A DNA stretch of 64,000 nucleotides from Ciona intestinalis (Eukaryota > Chordata > Ascidiacea > Phlebobranchia > Cionidae), in NCBI RefSeq assembly GCF_000224145.3, contig NC_020176.2:682693-746692 (forward strand), read 5' to 3'. A model generated the notes under the pieces. That model did not search any database. It saw only the letters and a list, made by a program, of their open reading frames with translations, and had not been told where the DNA came from. The position numbers and the translations under genes are program-made. Below are positions 22,634 through 42,584 of the stretch, one piece after another. The first letter of the stretch is position 1. Each line of letters begins with the position of its first letter.

Positions 22634-23601
22634 TTTAAAACAACAAAAGAATAATCAATAGTTCGATGAAACTGATCTTCATTTTTAAAATAGCGCCAAT
22701 TAAATTTTATTTATTTTACCGCTCACATGTTTGTGCTGTGTGCTCTATATGCCCGAAATGATAAACATTTTCCTGCTTCTATACGTATATAATTTATATT
22801 GTACATCTATTCAACTAAACACTGTCTCCATCCCTATTAAAGAGTCGTCACATATACAGCCATTTACAACACTACATACTTGCTGACCGCTTTAACTGAT
22901 CCCTCCATAAAATCAACCTCATGATTTATGGTCTGAGGTTCAGTTAAGGTTGTGCAACCTCAAGTCAACTGAGTTCAATCAAAATTTAACGAAAATACGA
23001 CAGCCGTTTTTTTCAGGTATAATCGTTCTTTTAGTTCATTGGGTTCAATGCCTTTTTCTTTCATTATTCTGTCGTGTTTATAATAAAGGTCTCGGACATT
23101 TTAAGTTAAATCCTTCATCCTGTAGCCTGGATCTGTTCAAAACGATTTTAAAACTCCTTTTTTACAACCTACTACCGATTCTTGTTATTAAGTTATTGCG
23201 GATGAGTAAAAGTTTTGAGATCCTTATATGCTATAACGCAATGTCTCGTGAGTGGACCTTGTTATATACTACAAGCACGCTTTGTTTTTTGACCGTTTGC
23301 TACTTCCATATGTTTTGTTTATCTTTTTAATCAAAGTAGCAAGGTCAAATTAAATAACAGGTACCAAGGATACTAGAGACCATGCACCATACATATATCT
23401 CTAGTAGGCCGGGCTGGAACGAGAAGGAAATTATATCAGCAAAACCATAGTTTTTTAATACACGCTATATCTTGATCGGGGTAAAAATTACTTGAGTAAA
23501 TACCCATGGTTGGAACTTAAAATTAAAACTTCCGACAGCATAACTCATTTAATCGACTTGGGAGTTATGCCAAAAAATTGATCCATAACTTCCAGAAGTC
23601 C

Positions 23602-23650
23602 TATAGTAGGATGGGGAAGATGGAACACCTTTTCATTCTTTTTTTATTAA
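23602..23650 (+). mobile_element. MITE fragment, left end only
   Basis: TATAGTAGGATGGGGAAGAT followed by GGAACACCTTTTCATTC; the match then stops. Confidence 0.75.
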
Positions 23651-24105
23651 TGTTTATCGAGCTTTAAGAACGTCATTCTGGTGAATTCTATCTGAAATAA
23701 ACCAGCGTTGATTCGGCCCTGTGTTGCATAACTTTAACATAAATCTTAATTTCTCGTGAACGTTCTTGTTTCTCGCAAAAACTTAGCATTATGACGTCAC
23801 ATGTGCTTCTAATTACCACTTGATCCTTCCGTATTTTCGGCTTATTCTGTTACGTCACAATATCATCCGATGCATAAGTGGAAACTTTATAATTTTCGAC
23901 TCAACCAATCAAAATTAATTTTCAAGTTAAGTTTTCTGTGTAAGATTGAATTTAGTCCCAAAATTTTCTTGACCATCACGTGTTACAGAAATTGTCGTTC
24001 TCGACATTCTGATGCTCATCGAGGTTTATTAATGTCCGGACCACATGCTACATTGCGAGATATTAAAGTAAAAAAAACACATAAAATATTGGAACTTCGC
24101 ATCGT

Positions 24106-24250
24106 ATAATAGGGTTGGGGTAAGATGGTTAATATTTGTTTCTTTTTATCGTCCCATTTGGTAGTAAACAAAGAATATTTTCTGAAAAATATGGACGTAT
24201 TCTCACGAATCTAAAATAGCGTTGTTAATTGTTCATAACTTGACCAGCAA
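24106..24250 (+). mobile_element. MITE, subfamily B, right end lost
   Basis: ATAATAGGGTTGGGGTAAGA, then CGTCCCATTTGGTAGTAAAC and TAAAATAGCGTTGTTAATTG; it breaks off before the right inverted end. Confidence 0.85.
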
Positions 24251-25123
24251 ATAGAAGCTGCACGAAGAGAATGCTGAGCCGTTTTTTTCTTTTTTTGCAT
24301 CCTTTATTCAAAAACTCTCTCGTTTTTAATTCTCTATCTTTCGTTTTTTAATCTTTTATTTTACGAAAAAACAGAAACCTAATTTCTTCTTGACCTGACA
24401 AGCTTGAAATTAAAACTTGAGATTCAAAATCGGCTCTTATGAGTCAATAATGCTACCTTGTGACGTCACAGAGCCCGCGGCATAGGTCAGGTGTGATCAG
24501 TAATTTACATTTTAGCAATTAATTTTTTATTTAATTAAATTAATCTTTAAGCACAATGTGTTGAACAATATTTAAATTATACCATTTCAATGTTTCGTAA
24601 AATTTCAATTAGTTAAAAAACATCAACATAGAGATTTGAACTAGTAGCGCTCGGAACTTATTTTTAAAGATAACATGTGTGGACCTAAACATTTATATTT
24701 AGCATATCATAAAAACCTTACCTTTTTAGCACTAAAACGGTTGCATAACTCCTAAAGTACTAAAGTCTAAACCTCAAATTTCAACACGACAACAACAAAC
24801 AAACAATCTTATCTCTTGATCAAAATCTCCACAAACTTCGCTTCAATGAAACCCCAATATGGGCCATGCTTCATAACATTGACACGACCTACTTTTAAAC
24901 CAATCAGTTCTCACGATTTTTCGCCCACGGCAACATGTTAACGCCCACTTTTGTTTCGTTTTCTTCGTTTATCTAGAATATGAGGGCGAACTTTGCCCTA
25001 CATGTTATTGCTACTAGGCATATTATTTTATATAACTACCTATAGAGTCGAGACTGCTAGTATTGTGGTCGTATGTGACCTTAATATCAATCTTGTTTTA
25101 GAATGCAAATTGCCAGTCATCGC

Positions 25124-25319
25124 AGTACCGTGGGGCAAGATGGGACACCTTTAGCACATAATATACAATTATCCCGATCGTGTTTTGAACAATTAACAAT
25201 GGTCTATGCTGGGAGTCATGAGGATACAGTTTTTATAATTCTTTAAATGTTCTTTGTTTACTGCCAAATGGGACAATTATAAAAGAGGGAAAAAATATGT
25301 TATTATCCCAACGTACTAT
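25124..25319 (-). mobile_element. MITE, subfamily A, inverted
   Basis: GTGGGGCAAGATGGGACACC at the left, inverted core with AACAATTAACAATGGTCTAT, right end TATTATCCCAACGTACTATA. Confidence 0.85.
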
Positions 25320-25744
25320 AAACATAATGATGAAAATCCCAAATGTATTCACCCATAAAGGAACATATCGCTGAATGGGGTATATTAAGTGCAACAGATT
25401 TTTGTCGTTTATGTCTTCCCTAACGCTCGATTCTCACTGTTACGGGAATCGTTTAACATCGTGAGCTAGAGCAGGGTCAGCTTTATCATGTTTGTAAATT
25501 AGACAACCGGATAGTGGTTACTTGTTGGATGTTGTAACCAAGGTAACAACACAAAGGTTTGCTCGCACCACCCTTATGCAAATGACGTCTATTAAATATT
25601 TGTCCGCGCGGTGTCCTCGGTGAGTCGCAGTATGAATGAATGGAACCTGGTTTATCGTCGAGTTGGAAAAACGTTATGACACGGATGTAGGGGTGTTCTG
25701 TTTCGTACTTTTCGTGCCGCTCACTTATTTCTGATATTTTGTAA

Positions 25745-25912
25745 TGCATGGCTGACAATTTAGACAACCCAAAGGTGACCACTGGGTTGGAGTAATTTAT
25801 TTAAGTGTCTTTCCAAGAACACATAAGCGCAGAATGGTAGTCATGCCGAGCTTCGAACCCAGAACATTTGGCTGAGACATGCGCGCCTACTACTTTGCTA
25901 CGTCACCCGAAG
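25745..25912 (-). mobile_element. tRNA-headed SINE, reverse orientation
   Basis: Read on the minus strand it starts GTAGCAAAGTAGTAGGCGCG (A box) and has a B box CTGGGTTCGAAGCTCGG. It continues into CTTGGAAAGACACTTAAATA and AACCCAGTGGTCACCTTTGG. The same body occurs inverted at 53160-53283. An apparent open frame at 25486-25782 begins inside this repeat. Confidence 0.75.
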
Positions 25913-26207
25913 ATTTCCATAAAACTGTCTTTAAAGTCGTTTCCACTTATCAGTGATTCTTACAAATGTGTATTTTACGAATGGCACAACTTTTCCAAAC
26001 ATTTCTCAACCAACTTTCTATGTAACCAACTTTCTATTGGTAAACATGACGTAATATTGTATCGTTAATTACTCCCCGAGCTGCCAATATCGACTTACCA
26101 ACGGGGAGTTCCCTCGGTGACTATGCTGTTTATTACGTCATAGAACTGTGGGGAATTTCCACTACCAGTTATTATTAATATTATGTTTACTATACTAATA
26201 TTAATAG

Positions 26208-26285
26208 TATAGGATGGATGAAGTCGGGACTTCTTAATTAGCACAAAATAACCAAATATCCTGATCATGTTTTAAACACTGATAT
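26208..26285 (-). mobile_element. MITE fragment, inverted
   Basis: TATAGGATGGATGAAGTCGG, then TAGCACAAAATAACCAAATA and CTGATCATGTTTTAAAC; truncated. Confidence 0.7.
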
Positions 26286-26867
26286 ATAATGTGTGTTTTT
26301 AGAACCTCTCAGTTATGGGACGAACTACTTTTTGTGGCCATGTATAGGCGTTGATTCTGATACGTTGGTAGGAAATTCCATGTTCATGAACCACAACCAC
26401 GATATTCGTTAGTGATGAAAAGTATTTCCGAATTTGTACCGAAGAATCGCATGTAGGCATAACATGAACTCCTGTCAAATAAGACAATTTGTGTATGATA
26501 AGCAGTAATGAGCAAATTCTCAACTAAATCGAAATGTGTTGGGGTAATGGCCCAATCCCGGTGTCCATCTTATGTCTCCTGGTTTACCTCGCTGTAGAAC
26601 CTCATACATACGGAATAAAGTATAATTTCTATAGAATTTAGTTTACCAAATTAAAAATTGAGCGAAATTTTATCTAAAAAAGAGATTAACGGCAAAACAA
26701 TTGCCTATATTAATACAAGGTAATTGTGGGTAAAATATATACAGCCGCCTTGTGAATAAAATAAATGCGAAGTAAAAACTGTTGGTTGGATTACCTAGCT
26801 ATTACGTTCAGTAGGCTGGTGTCGTGATATATTTAACAGGTTTCGCATCATATTTAGCCCGAACTTC

Positions 26868-27035
26868 TGCGCATACGTAGTGTCGTAGTTGCGCATGATT
26901 ATTGTCGTCGCGGCGCATGCGCAGTAGCGCCCAGTCCAAATATATAGCGACACCGGGACTGTATTTTATATTTTTCAACATCTAATTTCTTTAGTAGGAG
27001 CCGTGTTAGCGTTCATGTTTTATCTCTCTGGTAAA
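26868..27035 (+). promoter_or_regulatory. Candidate promoter with NRF1-type motifs
   Basis: A locally GC-rich patch in AT-rich surroundings. It has the palindromic NRF1-type core GCGCATGCGC (near 26911-26920) and two half-sites (CTGCGCATACG near 26867, TTGCGCATGA near 26893). A possible TATA-like AAATATATAG follows near 26938 and a donor-like CTCTG|GTAAAT near 27031. It could drive a noncoding first exon of HUNK or a separate RNA. Orientation is inferred only from the donor-like site. Confidence 0.35.
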
Positions 27036-27122
27036 TATTAATTATTTAAATAATAATAACATGGTTTTAATTAAATGCTGTTGGAAAATACCAAAACATG
27101 TTTGGAAATTGCTCATGTTCAC

Positions 27123-27330
27123 TGTTGAGTTATAACATGGGTGTTTTTTATACATCAGGCACGCATGGTGTATTTATGCACAACATGCCCATTATCGAGT
27201 TATAACATGGTTTCTTATACACCACGCACACACTCATGCTAATGACATGGATGCCTTCTTATACCCGTGGTGTTCTACCTCATGCGCAGGGTTGATTTAT
27301 AACATATGTACCGATACACCACATGCAGTC
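27123..27330 (+). repeat. Degenerate direct repeat, about 3 units
   Basis: Three partial copies start near 27123, 27196 and 27291. Each has a GAGTTATAACATGG-like start, an unequal middle with TCTTATACACCACGCACACA-like sequence, and a CATGC end. Spacing is 73 and 95 bases. Not related to the MITEs. Confidence 0.5.
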
Positions 27331-27890
27331 ACGATTGCAGCATGGTCGGTATGCACAGCCATTCGAACACTTACGTTTCGGAAAATTCCGTTTATTTTAA
27401 ATCGAAGTCGGATCGAATTGTGCGTCTCATTTGTCACGTGATCCAATCACGACAGAACATGAATAAATCATGTGATAAAATCAATGACGTAACCAACTGA
27501 CAGGCGTCCAATCAGAGGCCAGATTGCCCCCCAGACAAATTAAAATTAAAAAGTCGCAAAAATTCCCCTTCAATCTAATGAGAGCCCTTATGCAAGCGAT
27601 TTAATGCCGTGGTTTTCAAACTTTTTTACTCTTGTACAAATTAAAAGGAAAACTACAGCGTACGGAACAAATTTCCTGATTTATTTAATTGACTTGATTA
27701 GTAAGCTTGAATATAAGTTGCTTGCGTACCACCTGAAGGACATGTATGTACCATATAAGTGTCGTTATGCGCACCATAGGTTAAGAACCAACGTTTTGAA
27801 TTCGTTATACATGATGTTATAATATCAATGAAATCTGTTTGGTATTTTTGATTTGTTTTTTGTTTTTAAATGTAGATAACCATCCATATG

Positions 27891-28088
27891 TATAATAGGG
27901 TGGGGTAAGATGGGCCATCTTTAGCACATAATATCTAAGTATCCTGATCGTGTTTTAAACATTTAACAACAGTCTATGGGAGTATAGTGAGGATATAGTT
28001 TTCTAATTTATTGAATGTTCATCGTTTACTACTAAATGGAACGAGAAAATAGAGCTAAAAGTGTCCCGTCTTCCCCCACCCTACTGTA
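27891..28088 (-). mobile_element. MITE, subfamily A, full length, inverted
   Basis: TATAATAGGGTGGGGTAAGA at the left, CGTCTTCCCCCACCCTACTG at the right. A further inverted right-half fragment follows at 28139-28226 (TTTGTTTACGGCC ... CCACCTTACTCCACCC). Confidence 0.9.
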
Positions 28089-28138
28089 TATAAAAAATTA
28101 TGTTTATAAATGCTGTTTTCTTCGTAACTTTGTATACA

Positions 28139-28226
28139 TATAGTTCTGTAAATTTTCTTTGTTTACGGCCAAATTAACCGATAAATGAGAATACAAACAT
28201 AGGCCACCTTACTCCACCCTTTTATG
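28139..28226 (-). mobile_element. MITE fragment, inverted
   Basis: Right half only: TAGTTCTGTAAATTTTCTTT, GTTTACGGCCAAATTAACCG, then a TTACTCCACCC end. It sits 50 bases after a full copy in the same sense. Confidence 0.65.
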
Positions 28227-30390
28227 TAATGAATAAAATATGAATGTCATGATATATGCTTTGATGCAGAGTGCAACACCGTAAGCATTTTATGGCCACG
28301 GCCTTTTCTTAAATGGGAGCAAATTTATATCCGAAATGTAATTATAGACTTGTGATTTTGCTAAATAGGTTAAAATGTCGCATAGGTGCCAATTATATTT
28401 CACACTTTGCCTCAAATTGCAACTCAATATAGCCGGCTACACATTAAACAGCCCAACTAAATAATAATGATTCCAACAATGAGCTTGTTATATATATATA
28501 ATACTGCAATGACGAAGAAAATTCTCTACACAAAGCGTAGTATTGATTTGAAACATCTGCAAAGCTCGGATTCTTAGCGGAAACATAAGTCTCTTGATTA
28601 AAAAACAACTTTACTTTGCAAATTCAAGTCTCGGCCATGTTTTCGTTAATTGAGATACGCTAAAGAGTTCTCTAATGTATTTGTTTTACGTAAAGCTGCG
28701 ATAAGCGCAAGACGTCATTAAACAAACGCCATTTAAAACACTTTCGTTTGATAAGCATGCTGGATTTAATGTCTTAGAACTTGAGGGTCGGGCCATTAGG
28801 CTTTTAGGCGGCTGATTAAAAACTAGTGGCGACTATGAGTAAACAGAGCATTGGAAAGTTGTTCTCCCTTGCCTACAACGTAAGGAAGAAGGCCTGTGTC
28901 AACATAGGCCTTGCTGCTATGAGCTTCTACCATTACAAGTTATTACTCAATGCGAGGATATATACCTCCGTGGTCGTGTTTTAACACGTAGAAAGTTGTA
29001 TGTTCCCGTTCTAACTGTTAAGTATTTTGGTCAGGATGTTTTGCATTATTATTCGAAGCAGTCGTGAGAATGTATGTGGAGTTCGCCTTTGTTTGTTGTA
29101 TGATGTAACGTTTGGTTTTCTAAAATAGCGCATTAAATAATAATGCTTTAGAGATACGGCTAATAGACCTCAACCGTGGTGTACGTAGGGACATGGTCAT
29201 GTTTTATGCAAAGGGCGTTCGGACGCAATAGCTCGCAATGCTGTATATGGTTAGATACTGTTGGTTTGTCTATCATAGATAGAAAACAAAACTTGCTAAG
29301 TTCACAAATAAAAGTATGTTTGTAAAAGCTAGTTTAAATTGATTTGTGTTTGCATTGGATTTAATGAGATCGCGGTTGTTGTTTCGGATCCTGCATTCCA
29401 GGCTAGTAGGTCGCAGTCGCAACTCAAGCGTATCAGGCAGCCGCAATTTCGTTCCTAACTCCGTGGAAACGAGCAGTTAGTAGTCGTTGTTGTGGTTAAA
29501 GGGTTAAAAATATAACACAGGTCCTGGGGATTGGCTTAGACACACATCCGTCGAACCTGTTCCTTGCTAGAGTGCCTTTTCTCATATCAATTCCCATAAG
29601 TCCTAATGAATATTGGTCCAAAGGGGGCAGTATCTACCATTACAGTGTGTGTGATGGATTGTAGCACAGGTGGCATGTTGTTAGAAGGCAGAAATGCGAG
29701 TTGAACGGATTAGAAGTTATGTGTGATTGGTTCTCGTATGCAGCAGTACAGTGGCGCTCGTATTTTAATACAATGTACCGGTAGCGCATTTTCAATTGCT
29801 CCGTCGTAAGTCTACGTCTAATTTATGGCATCTTAACAACTGAGATACCTTAGAAAGTATAAAGACTTATAGTAGGAATGAGAATTAAACTGAATATTAA
29901 AAGAAAGCGATGTAAAATACGACTGGAGTTCGTTTAATTATCTATAGTCAGCTGTTGGCGTAAAGCAACATTGCAATTTACCGCAATCTAACAAGTACGA
30001 GTGTTGAAACAATGTCAAGAATTAGGAAAAAGCTATAACGATCTCTAGACAGTTGAACCAGGGTTGCAGACTCCTAAATTATTAAACAAAGTCACTTCTA
30101 ATAAGATAGTAAGAATTTAATGCGATTACACGGCGATCTCCATGATAGCTTACGTCTTACAGACTAATGTTATTAAACTTTCGAGACAAACTTTTAGACT
30201 TCCTTCTTAGTTTTTTTACGTCCCGTTGGACATTAGGAAAGGATGTGGCGTCATAATTGTATTGACACGTCACAATCACGTTTGTCGCATCGATAAGTCA
30301 ACTTTGTCTTGAGGGAAACTTGCTCAGTGGGTGTTAGAGCATTGTATGCAGTTAAGAATATTCCACGTATCTTAATATAGTGGACGTAAT

Positions 30391-30555
30391 ATAGTATGTT
30401 GGGGTAAGATGGTTCATTTTACTTCTATTCGCGAACGAAATATTTTGGTCTATTCGCGAGTGCTGTATATCCGTGTACTTTAAAAGCATTGTTAAAAACA
30501 CGGTTTGAGAATGTTTGGATGTTATTATGTTCTAGCGGTTTCTATCTTTTTATAC
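30391..30555 (+). mobile_element. MITE, subfamily B, degenerate
   Basis: ATAGTATGTTGGGGTAAGAT and GGTTCATTTTACTTCTATTC at the left; GCATTGTTAAAAACACGG and a decayed right end. The GTAGTAAAC core is replaced. Confidence 0.65.
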
Positions 30556-31517
30556 AAGTCTTCCAGGTGTTCCATTGTATAATGCGCTACATACAGACTA
30601 CATAAGTAGTGGCTTAACATGCGCAGGTCATCTTATTACTTCGCACTCCATAAAATATGCAGAAGGTATACGATTAAGACGAAACAAAAGTTACGAGCGT
30701 GTTTACTTTGCATATAATTGTGGGGCAGTTTTAACGGTTGTCGCCTGTTATAAAGAAACTATCTATTTTATTTGCATTTTAACTTCAGACTTTTAAGCTC
30801 GATGAAAAATATAAACAGTTTTCTATACAGTAACCGTCCCATAAAAGTTTACAGTTTTATCTACACTATTGTTATATCGTTTTTTTTATTTACTCTGTGT
30901 TCTTGCTGTAGAATAGACTACATCGGTGTTGGGCTGCGCCGTATATAAGTTTACGCAGTTATTAAAATCCGTGCGATTCCAGAAGAACAGGTGTTGGGTT
31001 CTATGGTGTATGGGAACGTAGTCATTTAAAGTAGTCACATAAGTTCAGTTTCAGAAGCTCATTAAGTGACAATCTATCTGAATGGAACCCGTAGTTATGC
31101 TCGCTACTGTATTAACCTACGTCATTGAATGAAAACAATGATTGTTTTAAAACAATGCATCTCTCGCGACGTGCAGTTTCCGTACACGCCTATTGTTCCA
31201 ATCCTCGAGTTATCTTAATCCCAAATCGACAGACTTTTGGCTAGATAAGTTATCAAGAAGTTTCTTTTCATCATGATGGCCGTTTGTATATAATGAGCCG
31301 CGCAATGATAAGGGTTTATTAAAACGGTAGCGAGCTCCGAAGGGAGCGTGTGATATTCAATTATCAGTAGGCAAGCTATGTAATAGATAAGACTGTAGGA
31401 AATGTAAATGGTTCTCACTTTCAAGAACAAGTGAGAGTGAAGGTTTTGCTTTGGTAGATTTAGCACCTCCGACCTTTCATTTCCTTTCCGTATCACAAGT
31501 GTTATCGTATAGCTTCT

Positions 31518-31525
31518 TATATAAA
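31518..31525 (+). promoter_or_regulatory. Candidate TATA box for HUNK
   Basis: TATATAAA about 400 bases upstream of the HUNK start codon. If transcription begins some 30 bases downstream, the leader would contain a seven-codon upstream ORF, stop included (ATG at 31586, TAA at 31604-31606). Inferred from sequence only. Confidence 0.3.
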
Positions 31526-31921
31526 CCGATCGAACGTTTCAATTGCCAGTCTTAAAAGTCAGCACAGTGCAGCTCGACAGAGAGCATGAGAACTGAGAAG
31601 GGTTAAGGTTTTACTTAAAAAAAAAAACTGTTAGTGAAGAAATTAGTGTTCTGTTCTATGTGGGTGAGGTTTTGCATCATGACAAATCATGTGACATGAG
31701 CGAAAATGTTTGTAAATTTAAGAACGCAGGGTATATTATAAGATAACCCAATGTCGAAACACGTATGAGCAACATTTTGAATTAGGATGAAACTTAATGA
31801 ACAATTATGTCATTTCAGATCCAACTTTGTAATTACGAATTACTGGGTAATTACGTAAGTCAGGAGATTATATTGTGACCTCATAGTCATATTTATGACT
31901 CAACTTTGATCAAAAAGAAAA

Positions 31922-40805
<8,884 letters not shown>

Positions 40806-42584
40806 GACGATTTGGTTTGTTTGAGATTTGGTTTGTTTGAGTCGTTTGCGTTAAACCTGATTTATATTTCAAAGATGTGATTGGTCCGGTGCACGTCACT
40901 TGGGATGTAGGCCACAGTTGGCGCATTATCCCAATGTTTCTGGCTATATATTCATCACGCCAGAGGCCGAACTGTGGGCCAGGGAATCTGGAATGTACAG
41001 GCTCATTACCCCAACATTATCTTTGGAATAATTTTTAAACGCTAATGCAACATAATAGACGTTTTTCTAAACCGCAAACAAAACCTGACTCACAACTTTT
41101 ATTCAACCGATGGTAAAGTTATAAACTTTATATAAACCAACAAAGTAGTCTTGCCAACTCGTCCTGCAAGGCTGAACCAGTACGTTGAAAATGTGGTGCA
41201 GTTTCAACGTATAAAGATCAAGTATTTAATGCACGTACTTCTGTTTTCTCTTTTTACATCCACTGCATTCAAACAACGCTGTAGTAAAATCGTGAAATAG
41301 TTTTTCACGCAATGATTCACTGTGAACTTCATAAGTTAATACCCGGATACCCGTACTATACTTATCAGCTGTTTTCGTGTCTTTCTTCTTATTGTATTGC
41401 ATTTCCCTCCAAATAAAAACTCTTGTCCAAACAACAGCGGCTTCTTATGATTTTTAAGCATTAGGAACAAATCCTATTTATAAAACTACACGTAAGTAAG
41501 CAATATTGTTAAATGTCGTTTATTAATACGCGGTAACTCGCGAGCACAATACGTGTAGATTGGAACACCAATGTTATCGACTGTCTTTGTCCCGCCATGC
41601 AAGAAAAAAAATTTTTTTTCCAATAATAATACATAACGACAAATTACCGAAAATATTAAAGGATTTTATTACTCCGTCAGTTTAACTTTAAAATCTGGTT
41701 AGATTAACGTGGTTAAATCTAATTCAGTCTGTTTGCCGCAAAAGTTACAGTGCAACTATTTGCCTGCGGCTGCAAACAAGCAAGGCTATAGTTTTAAATA
41801 AATTGGACGATGGTGCACGAAAAAAGTTCTTTTTTCACATCGCGGTTGCAGGTCACGTGTCATGACAGGCAGTATTGCAATGCACTGGTGGGTCACTAAG
41901 AAATTGGTTGCTGTACGTATGACGTATGTACATCTACAGAAGTGTGAATGTAGTACAGTTAGTGTGCAAATAGTACAGATTTTATTTACACTTACAGTAT
42001 AAAAAGCTACAAATAGTATTTCTTTTAATTTAAACCGATGACATGGGACTATGACGTAGCAGGCTATGACGTCAATGTAAATAACAGCTGTTTTTTGCCG
42101 GGGTTGCAGATTTGTATGCGGGGGTTAGTGTGTTGTTATTAGTGGTGTATATGGCTTGAGCTATTGTTGTGCTAATGTTACGTATTTTGTAAACATATTA
42201 CAGGAAACGTTTGTGTATAGACAGTTCAGATTTGAGAATTACTTAGCGATTTTGCATTAAGTCATCGTTAGTGTTATGACGTTTATGCTAATACCTCGTC
42301 CCAGCTTACGAGTTACCAAGTATATTAGTTTGTTACTTTGTACGTAATATCTTAAAATAGTGAGGTTTTAGGGGCATTCTGAGTAACCCAAAAACAATGC
42401 AATTTGGTTGCATAGCCTTGATATTTTAGCTTTTTAAACGTTATATGGTAAAAAATAATCGTTTTTTTGCTGCATTTAGCAATGCGATGCAATATCTAAA
42501 TTGCTATTGCATTTAAATTTAAACTTGTTTTAGTTCAGTTAGAATTATTCTGCAGTTAATGTAGAATTGTGTTGGTTTGTGGAT
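40806..42584. other. Intergenic region, HUNK to MOCS1
   Basis: Tandem spacing of 1.8 kb. A candidate AATAAA for HUNK is at 41412-41417, about 610 bases after the stop. A SINE body fragment is at 41512-41610, and a shorter inverted one near 42293. A dispersed-repeat piece with paired TTACCCCAACATTAT-like ends is near 40905-41030. The MOCS1 promoter should lie in the last several hundred bases, where TGACGTCA occurs at 42067. No coding exon seen. Confidence 0.45.
41512..41610 (+). mobile_element. SINE body fragment
   Basis: CGCGGTAACTCGCGAGCACA, then TGGAACACCAATGTTATCGA and CTGTCTTTGTCCCGCCATGC followed by an A run. It matches the 3' body of the tRNA-headed family. Confidence 0.55.

Larger units (their letters stand above)
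21102..31921. other. 10.8-kb intergenic region between divergent LARP6 and HUNK
   Basis: No convincing protein-coding exon. It holds the 32-bp minisatellite at 21505, MITEs at 22448, 23602, 24106, 25124, 26208, 27891, 28139 and 30391, and a SINE at 25745. It also has a GC-rich patch with NRF1-type motifs near 26880 and a degenerate repeat at 27123-27330. Open frames at 22950-23330 (plus) and 25486-25782 (minus) have no recognisable domains. The stretch 28230-30390 shows no feature I can name. Distal HUNK or LARP6 regulatory elements or noncoding 5' exons could lie here. Confidence 0.5.

Noticed and set aside
22950..23330. 126-codon hydrophobic plus-strand open frame resembling a membrane protein
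   Set aside because: It has no ATG start, its Leu/Phe-rich composition follows from T-rich DNA, and no receptor or transporter motif is visible.
25486..25782. 98-codon minus-strand open frame
   Set aside because: Its first part is the body of the inverted SINE at 25745-25912, and the rest has no recognised motif.
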